Assembly (NCBI GenBank): GCA_944325035.1
Contig: CALUYM010000001.1
Span: 62,001-126,000 of the forward strand
Origin: an uncultured Anaeroplasmataceae bacterium
GTDB taxonomy: Bacteria > Bacillota_I > Bacilli_A > Acholeplasmatales > Anaeroplasmataceae
DNA: 64,000 nt
Direction: 5' to 3'
This document shows positions 26,812-36,949 of the stretch, in pieces. Under the pieces are notes generated by a model. That model saw only the letters and a program-made list of their open reading frames with translations, did not search any database and was not told the DNA's origin. A program made the position numbers and the translations under genes. The stretch's first letter is position 1; every line of letters starts with the position of its first letter.

Positions 26812-27726
26812 ATGAATTTAATTGACGCAGTTTTAGATAATAATTTTGATACTTTAAGATATTTACTTCGTTTTGGGGATATTAATAGTAAAGATCATAA
26901 TGAAAACACATTATTAATGTTAGCTGTAAATATTGGAAATTTAGAAATGATAAGGTTCTTGGTTTTGAATAGTGCTAATTTAAATTTGAAAAATAAAGAT
27001 GGAAATACTGCTTTACACTTAGCTGTAAGAAAAAATAATATTGCAGCAGTAAAAATTCTTTTAAGAAATAAAGCAATATATGAAATTAAAAACAATGATT
27101 TAGAGACACCTTTGATGCTTGCATTACGATTAGGACGCACATTTATTTATCAAATTATTTTAGAATTTAATCCAATTCTTGATAATATAAATAAAAAAGG
27201 AGAAGGTTTTTTAGCTTATCTTATCTATGCCAATGATTTAAATTTGTTGAAAAAATACGAATCAAATTATAATTTAAAAGAAGTTTTAGATTATAATAAT
27301 AATTCGCTCTTACATTTAAGCGTTTATTTGATGCATAATGAAATCACCAAATTTCTATTAGAATTAGGTTTACTTCCAAATTTACAAAATAAATATTTAG
27401 AAACGCCACTTTTTAATGCTGCTCGTCGTGAAAATTATGAAGGAGCTAATCAATTAATGCAATATCAGGCGTTACTATCTTTTAAAAATAAAGAAGGAAA
27501 TAGTGTTTTTGAGATCGCAAGTTCTAAATTTGGCGAATATCTTTTAAATTTAAGCTATGATATAAGATATAGTTCATATTTAGTGAAGTATCCACTACAT
27601 GTTGCTGTTATTCTAAATGACAGACTTAAGATAGAACAGTACAACACTATTTTAAATCAAAATAAAAAAGATGATTACAATAATCTTGCATCATTTTATG
27701 CAAAATATTATAATCATCCAATTTAA
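26812..27726 (+). CDS. Ankyrin-repeat protein
   Basis: 304 residues made of about 8 ankyrin repeats (GNTALHLAVRKNNIAAVKIL, LETPLMLALRLGRTFIYQII, LETPLFNAARRENYEGANQL), several degenerate. No signal peptide or membrane span, so probably cytoplasmic and a protein-binding scaffold. It starts one base after the HU stop and is very likely translated with HU. Its 3' end overlaps the convergent CPBP gene by 4 bases. Partner unknown; pairing of an ankyrin protein with HU is unusual. Confidence 0.88.
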   Translation: MNLIDAVLDNNFDTLRYLLRFGDINSKDHNENTLLMLAVNIGNLEMIRFLVLNSANLNLKNKDGNTALHLAVRKNNIAAVKILLRNKAIYEIKNNDLETPLMLALRLGRTFIYQIILEFNPILDNINKKGEGFLAYLIYANDLNLLKKYESNYNLKEVLDYNNNSLLHLSVYLMHNEITKFLLELGLLPNLQNKYLETPLFNAARRENYEGANQLMQYQALLSFKNKEGNSVFEIASSKFGEYLLNLSYDIRYSSYLVKYPLHVAVILNDRLKIEQYNTILNQNKKDDYNNLASFYAKYYNHPI

Positions 27727-28460
27727 AAAATAGATGTTGATAAAATCAGAATAAATGCTAAAGAATTAGTAAGCATATGACAAATGGTAGGAACAATTAT
27801 GTTGCTATCATTTTTTATGTATATATAACTTAATGAAAAACCTGATGCCATATAAGGAATTGCTAAGATTACTCGACTACCAAAATTTCCAGGTGTAGAT
27901 AAAACATGCATAAATCCAAAGAAAATAGTTGAAACAATAATAAACAGATAATCATTTTTTAAAATAGTTTTGAAACATTTTCTAAAAATGACTTCTTCAA
28001 CTAAAGGTCCAATTAAGCCAACTAATAAAAACATTATAAAAGGAGTGAACGAATTATAGGTAATCATAGTTTCTATTAACCTTTGATTTTCTGACGTATC
28101 AGTACTGCCAAGTGATGAAACTAGAATACTAGAAACAATATTAACCAAATACATTAATAATAACCCTTTTAAAATTCTTTGGGAAAAACTAATTGATTTT
28201 TCTTTAGTTTTTGTAAAATCATCTACTAGATTTTTTTTAAAAAGAACGAAAATAATAATTAATATTGGTAGATAGATAATAAATTGGAAGACAATACTGA
28301 TAATGGCGTTATGATTTTGAATAAATTCTTTACTAAATAAGTTTTCAATTATTAAGCTGATTAAAAAAGAAAAAACTTCAGATATTACATAGTAAGTTAA
28401 AATAGCGATTAAAGCTTTAATAACTTTTTTATCTTTAAAGTATGTACTTATTTTATTCAT
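27723..28460 (-). CDS. CPBP-family intramembrane glutamic protease
   Basis: 245 residues with about eight hydrophobic spans. The catalytic ABI/CPBP motifs are present: EEVIFRKCF (EExxxR) near residue 154, FFGFMHVLS, and a final HMLTNS. Bacterial members cleave or modify small peptides or anchor proteins; related Rce1 proteases process prenylated proteins. It is the only minus-strand gene between hslO and the tRNA island, preceded by GGGGAGA. Its stop overlaps that of the ankyrin gene. Confidence 0.87.
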   Translation of the reverse strand: MNKISTYFKDKKVIKALIAILTYYVISEVFSFLISLIIENLFSKEFIQNHNAIISIVFQFIIYLPILIIIFVLFKKNLVDDFTKTKEKSISFSQRILKGLLLMYLVNIVSSILVSSLGSTDTSENQRLIETMITYNSFTPFIMFLLVGLIGPLVEEVIFRKCFKTILKNDYLFIIVSTIFFGFMHVLSTPGNFGSRVILAIPYMASGFSLSYIYIKNDSNIIVPTICHMLTNSLAFILILSTSIF

Positions 28461-28531
28461 TTAAATCTCCCCTTTTAAAAAAGTATAACATATAACATAT
28501 CAAAAATACATAGTATTAGTAGGTGATAATT

Positions 28532-29215
28532 ATGCAAAAAGCTAAATTGTGGTTTTTATTCAGTTTATTTACTATGTCATTAATCTTTTTTTTATATATA
28601 AAAGATTATATGTTAAAAGGGCTTGTCTATATTCCTCATGAAGAAATAGTTTTTTATGAAGATGATGGGTATTTAAAAGGTAGTTATTTAGAGGTAAAAA
28701 ATGAAATAGAGGATATTTTTTCATATTTAACAGACGATAAAAATTATGCTCCTATCAATCACATTAGCAATATTTCAGAAACTTTAAAATTGCTTAATTA
28801 TAACGATTTAGATAATAAATTAGTGTTATATTTAGATAATGATTTTAAAAATTATAAGAAAGAAATTCCATTGTTATTTGAATCTTATCATTTATTAGGA
28901 TATGATTATTTGGATATATATACTAAAAATAATTATTATAGTTTTGACGAGAAAGCAATTTTTGATTTAGGAACATATAAAAATTACCAAGACCAAGAAA
29001 AAAGTGGAAATATTACATATTTATATCAATTAGGATATGACTTTGTTAACTTTAGTGTTAGTTTTGAAGAAGATAATATTGTATTTTTATTAGATAAACT
29101 TGAATTAGATTATATGAATGAAGATTTTTTAATCATCTTTTATGAAAACTTAGAAGATTTAACCTTAATCGAATTAAACTTTAAGAAAATTAGATACAAG
29201 GTACAAAAAAAGTAA
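28532..29215 (+). CDS. Membrane-anchored protein at the gerM locus (possible GerMN-type)
   Basis: 227 residues with one N-terminal membrane anchor (about 5-24) and a soluble domain of about 200 residues. The sequence is diverged, but segments such as NKLVLYLDNDFKNYKKEIPL fit a GerMN-like alpha/beta fold. The stronger hint is position: in Bacillus subtilis the order gerM-rph-ysnA(rdgB)-ysnB occurs, and here rdgB and the ysnB-type phosphoesterase follow at once. Start at 28532 follows GGTGAT. The germination or sporulation role is inference. Confidence 0.55.
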   Translation: MQKAKLWFLFSLFTMSLIFFLYIKDYMLKGLVYIPHEEIVFYEDDGYLKGSYLEVKNEIEDIFSYLTDDKNYAPINHISNISETLKLLNYNDLDNKLVLYLDNDFKNYKKEIPLLFESYHLLGYDYLDIYTKNNYYSFDEKAIFDLGTYKNYQDQEKSGNITYLYQLGYDFVNFSVSFEEDNIVFLLDKLELDYMNEDFLIIFYENLEDLTLIELNFKKIRYKVQKK

Positions 29216-29247
29216 AAAAATATGATACAATAAAGATGGTGATTTAT

Positions 29248-29832
29248 ATGGAGATTATTTTAGCATCAAATAACCAAAATAAAGTAAAAGAAATAAAAAA
29301 AATATTAAAAAATGTTGATATCTTAACACTAAGTGAAATTAATTTTTTGAAAGAAATCGAAGAAACTGGAAAAACATTTAAAGAAAATGCTTATATTAAA
29401 GCGAAAACAATTTATGATATTTATCATAAACCTGTTATAGCTGATGATTCTGGTCTTTGTGTTGAAGCACTAAATTTTGAACCAGGAGTATATTCACATC
29501 GCTATGCAGGTCCTAAGTCTACTGATGATGAAAATAATCAGTTATTGATACAAAATTTAAAAGGTATATCTAATAGAAATGCTTATTATACCTGTGTTAT
29601 TTGCTATTATGATGGTGAAAAAGAATTATATTTTGAAGGAAAAGTAGATGGAATTATTATAGATGAAGCTCGAGGAAATAATGGATTTGGATATGATCCT
29701 CATTTTTATATTCCAAGTTTTAATAAAACTATGGCCGAACTTAAAATCGATGAAAAAAATACAATTTCGCATCGTTTTAAGGCATTAGAAATGTTTAAGG
29801 AGAAGTTTGATGAATTATTTAATAGTATCTGA
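29248..29832 (+). CDS. rdgB: Non-canonical purine NTP pyrophosphatase (RdgB/HAM1)
   Basis: 194 residues. Signature motifs are SNNQNKVKEIK at the N-terminus, ADDSGLCVEALNFEPGVYSHRYAG, and GNNGFGYDPHFY then SHRFKALE. It hydrolyses ITP, dITP and XTP to keep deaminated purines out of nucleic acids. Start at 29248 follows GGTGAT. Overlaps the next phosphoesterase gene by 23 bases, the same order as ysnA-ysnB in Bacillus. Confidence 0.96.
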   Translation: MEIILASNNQNKVKEIKKILKNVDILTLSEINFLKEIEETGKTFKENAYIKAKTIYDIYHKPVIADDSGLCVEALNFEPGVYSHRYAGPKSTDDENNQLLIQNLKGISNRNAYYTCVICYYDGEKELYFEGKVDGIIIDEARGNNGFGYDPHFYIPSFNKTMAELKIDEKNTISHRFKALEMFKEKFDELFNSI

Positions 29833-30250
29833 TAGCCATGGATTGATTTTAGAATTAGAAGAGTTAAAGAATACATATCCTGATTATCAAATTTTACATG
29901 CTGGAGATTTTACAATTAATGAAAAAATATTAAATGATCTAGGAATTATATATGTCAAAGGAAATTGTGACACGAATGGGCCTCTTGAAAAAGTATTGAA
30001 TACTAATGAATGTTTAGTTTATATGGTTCATGGAGACATATATAATGTTAAATTTGGTTTAGACCGCCTTTTTTATCGAGCTTTAGAATTAGGTGCAAAA
30101 TTTGTTGTTTTCGGACATACTCATCGTCCATTTATGGAACAAATAGAAGGAATTACTTTTTTAAATCCTGGTTCTTTGCGAGATTTAGGAAGCTTTATTC
30201 TGTTAGAAGATGGTCAATATAAGCTTCACTATTTAAAAGAGGAAAAATAA
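29810..30250 (+). CDS. YfcE/YsnB-type metallophosphoesterase
   Basis: 146 residues of the calcineurin-like family. Metal-ligand motifs are SDSHG at residues 7-11, HAGDF, KGNCD, VHGD and FGHTHRPF near residue 105, all intact. It acts as a manganese-dependent phosphodiesterase on unknown substrates. Start at 29810 follows AAGGAGAAG inside rdgB; its stop overlaps the ATG of the next gene (TAATG). Confidence 0.93.
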   Translation: MNYLIVSDSHGLILELEELKNTYPDYQILHAGDFTINEKILNDLGIIYVKGNCDTNGPLEKVLNTNECLVYMVHGDIYNVKFGLDRLFYRALELGAKFVVFGHTHRPFMEQIEGITFLNPGSLRDLGSFILLEDGQYKLHYLKEEK

Positions 30251-33200
30251 TGCAAGTACTAGAAGTATTAGCCCTACCATTTCAAAAAGAATCAATTAAA
30301 AAAATTGATAAATATTTAAGTATAACACCTCAAACTTCTATTGAATATTATCAGGCGCTATCATATAAAGCTTTGATTTTAAATAGTTTAGATAAAACTA
30401 ATGATGCTTTAAAAATATTAATTCCAAAACTAGATTTAATTTTAAAAAAACAGGCTATTGAAGAGTTTGAAAAAAATACTATTGTTTGTATAGCGGATAC
30501 TTTAAAAGTTATTTTTATGGGATTAAAAAGATATGATTTGGCATTAAAGTATATTGAAATCAAAGAAAAACATTTAAATTTAATGGCCCATGATGCATAT
30601 TTTAAAGATATGATTCTTTATTCAAAAGCAATACAGGATAAGGAAAATTTAAAACGATATATAAAGTTATATTTAGCTGATGACATAAGTGAAGAGAATC
30701 TTATTTTTGCTCATGAAATTTTAATCAATATTCTTTTTGATGAGAATAACTATGAAGATTTTTTAAAGTCTTATCAAATCTTAAATACGGAATACTTAAA
30801 AACAAAATCTAAAGATAATTTATTAAAGATTAATATTTTAAAAATAAAAATGCTTATAAATCAAGGTAATATAGATGATGCAATAGATTTAATTAAAGAT
30901 AATATAGATGATGTTTTTGATAAATCTTTAAAATTAGAGTTAGGTACGATGCTAATTAAACTCTATTATGAAAAAGGTGATTTTCATAGAGCCTCAATAC
31001 AAGATGCTAATTATTTAGACTTAATAGATGATGCAAATAATCAAACTAAGCGTGAGTATTATACTGTCGTAAGAGAACTCTATGAAAAGATGAATAATCA
31101 TTATGCTCGAGATTTAGCTAATAAAGCTTTAGAAGAATTAGCATTAAAAGAAACAGTATTAAAACAAGAGCCTTTAAAAAAAGAAAGGGTAAAGCGAATT
31201 CAAGAACCAATTGTTATTGAACGAATTATCGAAAAAAAAGATGAAGTTAAAAATAATGAAACTAAATTTTTAGAGGGGATTTCTGAAACAGTTTTACTTT
31301 CTAAAAAATATTTATCATTGAAAGAAGTTTTAGATTTACTTAAATGTTTTACTCCATTAACATTACGAGAAGTTTTAAGACAAGTATTTGTGTTAAGTTA
31401 TCAAATTTTGGATTTCTCCGAAGTGGTTATATTAATAAATCAAAATGATATTTATGGATATCATTATAAAAAGGAACGTCTTTATGATAAAAAATTTATA
31501 GAAGAAAAGATAATTAATACTGTCAATTATTTATCATATCAAAAAGATAGAGTGTTAGTGATTAGTGATCCTAGTAATTATACTTCAATTATAACTAATC
31601 AAAATGAGATAGTCTCTGAAATAGTGTCTTTTCCGTTAAAAAGAGATAAAGTTTATGGCTCAATTACATTCTATGGGAACAACTTAAGTAGTGATTTTAA
31701 TTATGAATTACTAGAAATTTTAGCATCTTTTATAGATATTAGATTATCAATTTTAGCATTTGAAGATAGTTATAAACATGATGATGAGAATCGTAAAATT
31801 ATTTTAGATACAGCTTTATTAGGCTTTATAGAAAATGACAATGGATTAATAAAATTAGATGATAAGTCAATGAAGATTCTTGATGTTGAAAAAAAATATT
31901 TGAATTTAAATGAATATTTAGATTTAATGACTCCAGCCGATAAAATTAATTATAAAAATACAAATACATTATTTATTACTGGAAAATTAACTAAAACACA
32001 AATCGAATATTCTCTTTTAAATGGAAAACGAATTAAGGAAATACGCTTATTAAAAGAACTATCTGATCGCTATGTGATTTTAGGGATGTTAGAAAATAAG
32101 ACTGATGAATATAATGAAAATTTAAAGTTAAAAAAATTAAGTGAAGAAGATTTTTTTACAAAACTTCCATCTTTAAATCACTTAAAAACCTATCTTTTGG
32201 AATTAGACAACTCGAAAAGATATAGCTTTGTAATGATTGGGACAAATAATTTTAAACTTTATAAAGATGTATATGGCTTAAAGTTTTCAACTGATTTAAT
32301 ATATGCTATTGCACTTAAATTAAAAGAAGTGGTAAAAGAAGATGTTTTAGTTTATCATTTTGATAGTGATCGCTTTATCTTACTGTTACCAAATAATGAT
32401 GAAAGAACAGTAAAAAAACAGGTTTTGCAGATTTTAGATGAACTTGCTTTAAAATTAGTTGAATTGAATAAACGTTTAAAACTTAGCTTTTCAGCTGGTG
32501 TTTTTTTGATTCGAAAAAAATATGGAAAACTAACATATGAAAAACTAGTTGAAAAATCTAGTCTTGCCCTAGATGAAGCATTAAGAAGATCTTTAAATGA
32601 AAATAAAGTTATCTATTTTGAAGAACAAGAAGTTAAAAACAGTTTTTATGATTTTCAAATGGAACTGCATATATCTGAAGCTATTGATAATTTGAAATTA
32701 TGTCTTACATATGAACAAATTGTTAATTTAAAGACTAATAAACTTTTTGCATATCTTGCTAGAATTAATTTAGGTGGTTTTTTAGTTGATGATGCATATT
32801 TTTATAGTATTGTAAAAAAAAGAGGCTTGGAGGAATTAATTGATAAATATTTAATTAATAGAGCTTTAATTGAATGTAAAAAGTTTTATCATGAATTTGG
32901 AGGCTATTTTAAAATTTTTATTCAACTTCATGCTAAGACTTTAGCGATGCCTGATTTCATGGCTTATTTAAGTGAAAAATATCGACAATATAATGTCCCC
33001 AGAAGTATTTTTAGCATTGAAATTATTGATGAAGATAATTATAATATAAAGACGGTGCTAGAGATTTTTAATAAAGAGAAGATTTTGGTCGGTAGTTCGA
33101 ATTTAGAGTTCGTTTTAAATAATCATTTAGCAATTTATTTCGCAAGTAATTCGAGCATGAAGATTTTAAAAGCTACAAAAGCTTTAGCTCAAAATTTAGA

Positions 33201-33324
33201 TATTGAATTTATTTTAAATCAACAAAATTTTAGTTTTGAGGAATTAAGAGAAAATAATTTTTCATTCATAAAAGGAATTGGAGAAAAAATGTTGATTGAA
33301 GATATAATCAAAAGTATAAAATAG
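30250..33324 (+). CDS. Large multidomain protein: TPR-like, GAF-like, degenerate GGDEF and EAL domains
   Basis: 1024 residues, cytoplasmic (no spans). N-terminal ~290 residues are helical and TPR-like (ALKYIEIKEKHLNLMAHDAY), then a Lys/Glu-rich linker, then a GAF-like region (about 340-510). A GGDEF-fold domain follows (about 630-790) whose active site reads HFDSDRF (about 702-708) instead of GGDEF, so it should not make c-di-GMP. The last 225 residues resemble an EAL domain but with AYLARIN (about 833-839) where EALLR is expected, so hydrolysis is unlikely. This suggests a c-di-GMP-binding receptor or a vestigial signalling scaffold. It starts on the phosphoesterase stop codon and is followed by the hydrogenase 15 bases on. 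Domain calls are by eye. Confidence 0.7.
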   Translation: MQVLEVLALPFQKESIKKIDKYLSITPQTSIEYYQALSYKALILNSLDKTNDALKILIPKLDLILKKQAIEEFEKNTIVCIADTLKVIFMGLKRYDLALKYIEIKEKHLNLMAHDAYFKDMILYSKAIQDKENLKRYIKLYLADDISEENLIFAHEILINILFDENNYEDFLKSYQILNTEYLKTKSKDNLLKINILKIKMLINQGNIDDAIDLIKDNIDDVFDKSLKLELGTMLIKLYYEKGDFHRASIQDANYLDLIDDANNQTKREYYTVVRELYEKMNNHYARDLANKALEELALKETVLKQEPLKKERVKRIQEPIVIERIIEKKDEVKNNETKFLEGISETVLLSKKYLSLKEVLDLLKCFTPLTLREVLRQVFVLSYQILDFSEVVILINQNDIYGYHYKKERLYDKKFIEEKIINTVNYLSYQKDRVLVISDPSNYTSIITNQNEIVSEIVSFPLKRDKVYGSITFYGNNLSSDFNYELLEILASFIDIRLSILAFEDSYKHDDENRKIILDTALLGFIENDNGLIKLDDKSMKILDVEKKYLNLNEYLDLMTPADKINYKNTNTLFITGKLTKTQIEYSLLNGKRIKEIRLLKELSDRYVILGMLENKTDEYNENLKLKKLSEEDFFTKLPSLNHLKTYLLELDNSKRYSFVMIGTNNFKLYKDVYGLKFSTDLIYAIALKLKEVVKEDVLVYHFDSDRFILLLPNNDERTVKKQVLQILDELALKLVELNKRLKLSFSAGVFLIRKKYGKLTYEKLVEKSSLALDEALRRSLNENKVIYFEEQEVKNSFYDFQMELHISEAIDNLKLCLTYEQIVNLKTNKLFAYLARINLGGFLVDDAYFYSIVKKRGLEELIDKYLINRALIECKKFYHEFGGYFKIFIQLHAKTLAMPDFMAYLSEKYRQYNVPRSIFSIEIIDEDNYNIKTVLEIFNKEKILVGSSNLEFVLNNHLAIYFASNSSMKILKATKALAQNLDIEFILNQQNFSFEELRENNFSFIKGIGEKMLIEDIIKSIK

Positions 33325-33339
33325 AAATGAGGTATTGTT

Positions 33340-34725
33340 ATGGTAAAAAAAGAAGGATTTGAACATCGCGTTTTAATTGAACCAGATAATCCAAGTATTG
33401 TATGTAATGATGATTTATGTAAAAAATGTAAACTGTGTCAAAAGGCATGTCAAAATGATATTGGTGTATTTGGATTTTATGATTTAGAAAAGACAGGTAA
33501 TACTGCGATTTGTATTAATTGTGGTTCTTGTATTCAAGCTTGTTCGTTTAACGCTATTACTGCTGTATCAGATATTGATCGTGTTAAGATAGCTTTAAAT
33601 GATCCAGAAAAAATTGTTGTATTTAATACTGCGCCATCTGTTCGTGTTGGTTTAGGTGAAGAATTTGGTTTAGAACGTGGTGCATTTGTACAAGGTCAAA
33701 TGGTTAGTTCTATTCGTAGTTTGGGTGCTGATTATGTCTTAGATGTGACTTGTGGTGCTGATTTAACAATTACAGAAGAAGCTAGTGAATTAGTTTATCG
33801 TTTAAAGAATAAGGATAAGTATAAATTCCCAATGTTTACTTCATGTTGTCCTGCGTGGGTTAAGATGTGTGAAATGTATTATCCTGAATTGATTCCAAAT
33901 CTTTCAAGTGCTAAAAGCCCTATTGCAATGCAAGGCTCAATTGTAAAGACTTACTTTGCTCAAAAAGTAAATATTGATCCTAAAAGGATTGTAAATGTTA
34001 CAGTTGCCCCTTGTGTTGCTAAAAAAATGGAATGTAAACGTCCAGAATTGAATGCAGCTATGGGAGCAGATGGTCAAGATGTAGACATTGTAATTACTAC
34101 TGTTGAACTTGCTAAGATGATAAAAGAAGCTAATATTGATTTTGTTAACTTACCAGATTCTGATTTTGATTCAATTTTTGGACATGGTTCAAGTTCTGGA
34201 TTAATTTTTGGTAATACTGGTGGAGTTATGCAAGCAGCACTTCGCACTGCGCATTATTATATCACAGGTAAAAATATGACTGATGAACAAATTGAAGCAT
34301 GTGAACCAATTAGAGGAATTGAAAATCTAAAATTCTTAAATGTAAAAATTGGCGATTATGATTTGAAAGTGGCGGCTGTAAGCCAAATGAGTGAAGCTAA
34401 AAAACTAATTGAAATGATTAAGAATAATGAAGTTGAACTTGATTTTGTTGAAATAATGGCTTGTCGAGGTGGTTGTGCAAATGGTGGTGGACAACCACGC
34501 GTAATTAAGCGCCCTGAACAAGAAACTACACGTCAAAATCGTAATCATAATTTATACAGTACTGATAATAAGAATCAACAACTTCGTTTCTGTCATGAAA
34601 ACCCAGAGATAATTGCTTTATATAATGATTTCTTAGGTGAACCATTAAGTGAAAAGGCTCATCATCTTCTTCATACTCATTTTGAAGATAAGAGTTATAT
34701 GTTAGACATTAGTAAGAAAAAATAG
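33340..34725 (+). CDS. [FeFe]-hydrogenase, monomeric, group B-like
   Basis: 461 residues. Two N-terminal 4Fe-4S motifs (CKKCKLCQKAC and CINCGSCIQAC, about 26-67) precede the H-cluster domain: L1 is TSCCPAW (167-173), L2 is APCVAKKME (223-231), L3 is EIMACRGGCANGGGQP (371-386). Cluster cysteines are all present. L1 has Ala where many group A enzymes have Gly, and L2 has Ala where they have Met, a pattern I associate with group B enzymes such as a Clostridium pasteurianum homologue; that assignment is from memory. It evolves or takes up hydrogen using ferredoxin. No maturation genes (hydEFG) are in the window. Ends at a strong terminator. Confidence 0.93.
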   Translation: MVKKEGFEHRVLIEPDNPSIVCNDDLCKKCKLCQKACQNDIGVFGFYDLEKTGNTAICINCGSCIQACSFNAITAVSDIDRVKIALNDPEKIVVFNTAPSVRVGLGEEFGLERGAFVQGQMVSSIRSLGADYVLDVTCGADLTITEEASELVYRLKNKDKYKFPMFTSCCPAWVKMCEMYYPELIPNLSSAKSPIAMQGSIVKTYFAQKVNIDPKRIVNVTVAPCVAKKMECKRPELNAAMGADGQDVDIVITTVELAKMIKEANIDFVNLPDSDFDSIFGHGSSSGLIFGNTGGVMQAALRTAHYYITGKNMTDEQIEACEPIRGIENLKFLNVKIGDYDLKVAAVSQMSEAKKLIEMIKNNEVELDFVEIMACRGGCANGGGQPRVIKRPEQETTRQNRNHNLYSTDNKNQQLRFCHENPEIIALYNDFLGEPLSEKAHHLLHTHFEDKSYMLDISKKK

Positions 34726-34731
34726 AAGTAG

Positions 34732-34762
34732 AGTATCTGCAAAAAAAGCAGATACTTTTTTT
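34732..34762 (+). terminator. Terminator of hydrogenase transcript
   Basis: AGTATCTGC/GCAGATACT perfect stem with A7 loop and T-run. Confidence 0.88.
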
Positions 34763-34891
34763 AACAAATATATTTATTTAAAGGTAAAAGTTTATATTTT
34801 AAAATAAGCTTTTTTATAAAGTGAAGCGTTGATAAAAGTAAGTATTTCAAGTCAAATTTAAGATTAGTTTAAATTTTTTGCAAACTCAAAC

Positions 34892-34919
34892 TTGAATAAT
34901 TAAATTTTTTTGATATAAT
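34892..34919 (+). promoter_or_regulatory. Promoter of pot operon
   Basis: TTGAAT and TATAAT separated by 16 bases, 63 bases before potA. Confidence 0.65.
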
Positions 34920-34982
34920 TGATTATGTTATTTTCTTAGTTTTCTAATAAAACAACAAAACTGTGTTTAGGAGGTTCTATAC

Positions 34983-36095
34983 TTGAAAAAATTAATTGAA
35001 ATCAAAGATTTAACAAAAGAATTTAACGGAAATATCGTATTAAAAGGTATTAGCCTTGATATTTTCGAAAATGAGTTTGTTACATTGCTCGGTCCTTCAG
35101 GCTGTGGTAAAACAACAACCTTAAGAATCATTGGCGGGTTTGAAGATCCAACATCTGGTTCAGTCATTTTTGATGGCCAAAATTTATTAGAAATTCCGGC
35201 CTATAAACGTCTAACCAATACAGTTTTTCAACATTATGCCTTATTCCCACATATGACTGTATATGAGAATGTCGCATATGGTTTGAGAATTAGAAATAGT
35301 ATTAGTTATAAAGAACGTTTTAAGAATTTTTTAAAGGGGAAAAATAAAGTTGAATTAAAATCAAACAAGACCATTGAAAAGGAGATAAGTGAAAAAGTTT
35401 TACGTATGTTAAAACTTGTCAATCTTGAAGGTTACGAGAATCGTTCAATTGATAAATTATCAGGTGGACAACAACAGCGTGTAGCTATTGCTAGAGCCCT
35501 TGTTAATGAACCAAAAGTCTTGTTATTAGATGAATCTTTAGGAGCTCTTGATTTAAAACTTCGTCAAGAAATGGAATATGAACTAAAGAAGATTCAAAGA
35601 GAATTAGGAATTACATTTATATTTGTTACACATGATCAAGAAGAAGCTTTAACGATGTCTGATAAAGTTGTGGTTATGAATAATGGAGAAATTCAACAAG
35701 TTGGTACGCCAATAGATGTATATAACGAACCAGCAAATCGTTTTGTCGCTAATTTTATAGGAAAATCAAATATCATTGATGGAATAATGCGAGAAGATTT
35801 AATTTGTGAATTTGATGGTGTAAGACTTGATTGTGTTGACAAAGGTTTTAAAAAGGACGAGGAAGTCGATATTGTAATTCGTCCAGAAGATATTGATATT
35901 ATGCCAAAAGGTCAAGGTTTTTTTGAAGGTAAGGTCATTTCTGAAATTTTTAAAGGTGTACATTATGAAATAAGAGTTAAAACGAATTCGCGAGAATTTT
36001 TAATTCATACAACTGATTTCCACCAAGTAGGGGAGGATGTAAGCCTTTTTTGGACACCAGACGATATCCATGTAATGGAAAAAATGGAGTGGTAA
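34983..36095 (+). CDS. potA: Spermidine/putrescine ABC importer ATPase
   Basis: 370 residues. Walker [10 protein letters not shown], signature [15 protein letters not shown], Walker [13 protein letters not shown], switch [11 protein letters not shown], and a C-terminal TOBE domain (about 285-365). An insertion of about 30 charged residues ([20 protein letters not shown]) follows the Q-loop region. Start is TTG at 34983 after AGGAGG; no better start exists. First gene of potABCD, with 1-base gaps and one overlap between genes. Energises polyamine import. Confidence 0.95.
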   Translation: MKKLIEIKDLTKEFNGNIVLKGISLDIFENEFVTLLGPSGCGKTTTLRIIGGFEDPTSGSVIFDGQNLLEIPAYKRLTNTVFQHYALFPHMTVYENVAYGLRIRNSISYKERFKNFLKGKNKVELKSNKTIEKEISEKVLRMLKLVNLEGYENRSIDKLSGGQQQRVAIARALVNEPKVLLLDESLGALDLKLRQEMEYELKKIQRELGITFIFVTHDQEEALTMSDKVVVMNNGEIQQVGTPIDVYNEPANRFVANFIGKSNIIDGIMREDLICEFDGVRLDCVDKGFKKDEEVDIVIRPEDIDIMPKGQGFFEGKVISEIFKGVHYEIRVKTNSREFLIHTTDFHQVGEDVSLFWTPDDIHVMEKMEW

Positions 36096-36096
36096 G

Positions 36097-36948
36097 ATGG
36101 AAAAAGTAAAGTACCGTAAAACTCGCAATTTCTACCTACCTTTTTTAATTCCTTATTTAATTATTTTATTTGGATTTATTCTATTACCGATGTTATTTAT
36201 CTTAGTATATTCAGTGATAGACACTAAGTCACAAGACTTACCTATTTATATTTTAACTTTAGAAAATTATCGACGTTTTTTTGAAACAGTGCTTTATATT
36301 AGATGTATTGGTAAAAGTTTATACTTAGCACTAATGTCTACTATTGTTTGTTTAGGAGTATGCTATCCTATTTCCTATTTTATTGCTAAAAGAAAGCCAG
36401 GTACTCAAGCTTTATTGGTTTTATTAGTAACTGCTCCAATGTGGATAAATATGTTATTAAGAACATTAGCAATTAAACAAGTTTTAGATGGTCCTTTACT
36501 AAAATTCGTACAATGGTTTAATCCTGATGTTAATATATTAATTGGTAATGATTTTTCCGTAATTTTTGGTATGGTTTATAACTATATTCCTTATATGATT
36601 TTACCAATCTATACAATTCTTTCAAAGCTTGATTCTCGATTGATTGAAGCATCAACTGATTTAGGTGCTAAAAATAAAATAACATTTTTACGTGTTATTG
36701 CTCCACTTTCTTTACCAGGGGTAATGTCTGGTATTACAATCGTATTCTTATCCAGTGCGACAACTATCACTATTACGAAATATTTAGGTGAGGGTCGTTA
36801 TTTCTTAATTGGAAATTTAATAGAAACGGAATTTATTACTAATAGCCGTTGGTCATTTGGTAGTGCTATTTCTGTTATTTTATTAATATTTATAATGGTT
36901 ATAATGTGGATTATGAATAAAATTGGACAAAAGGAGAAGTTAGACTGA
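36097..36948 (+). CDS. potB: Spermidine/putrescine ABC importer permease
   Basis: 283 residues with six predicted membrane spans and the ATPase-contact loop EASTDLGAKNKITFLRVIAP near residue 190. It is the PotB-type half of the permease dimer. Starts one base after potA stop, ribosome site GGAGTGG inside potA, and is followed by potC after one base. Confidence 0.95.
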   Translation: MEKVKYRKTRNFYLPFLIPYLIILFGFILLPMLFILVYSVIDTKSQDLPIYILTLENYRRFFETVLYIRCIGKSLYLALMSTIVCLGVCYPISYFIAKRKPGTQALLVLLVTAPMWINMLLRTLAIKQVLDGPLLKFVQWFNPDVNILIGNDFSVIFGMVYNYIPYMILPIYTILSKLDSRLIEASTDLGAKNKITFLRVIAPLSLPGVMSGITIVFLSSATTITITKYLGEGRYFLIGNLIETEFITNSRWSFGSAISVILLIFIMVIMWIMNKIGQKEKLD

Positions 36949-36949
36949 G

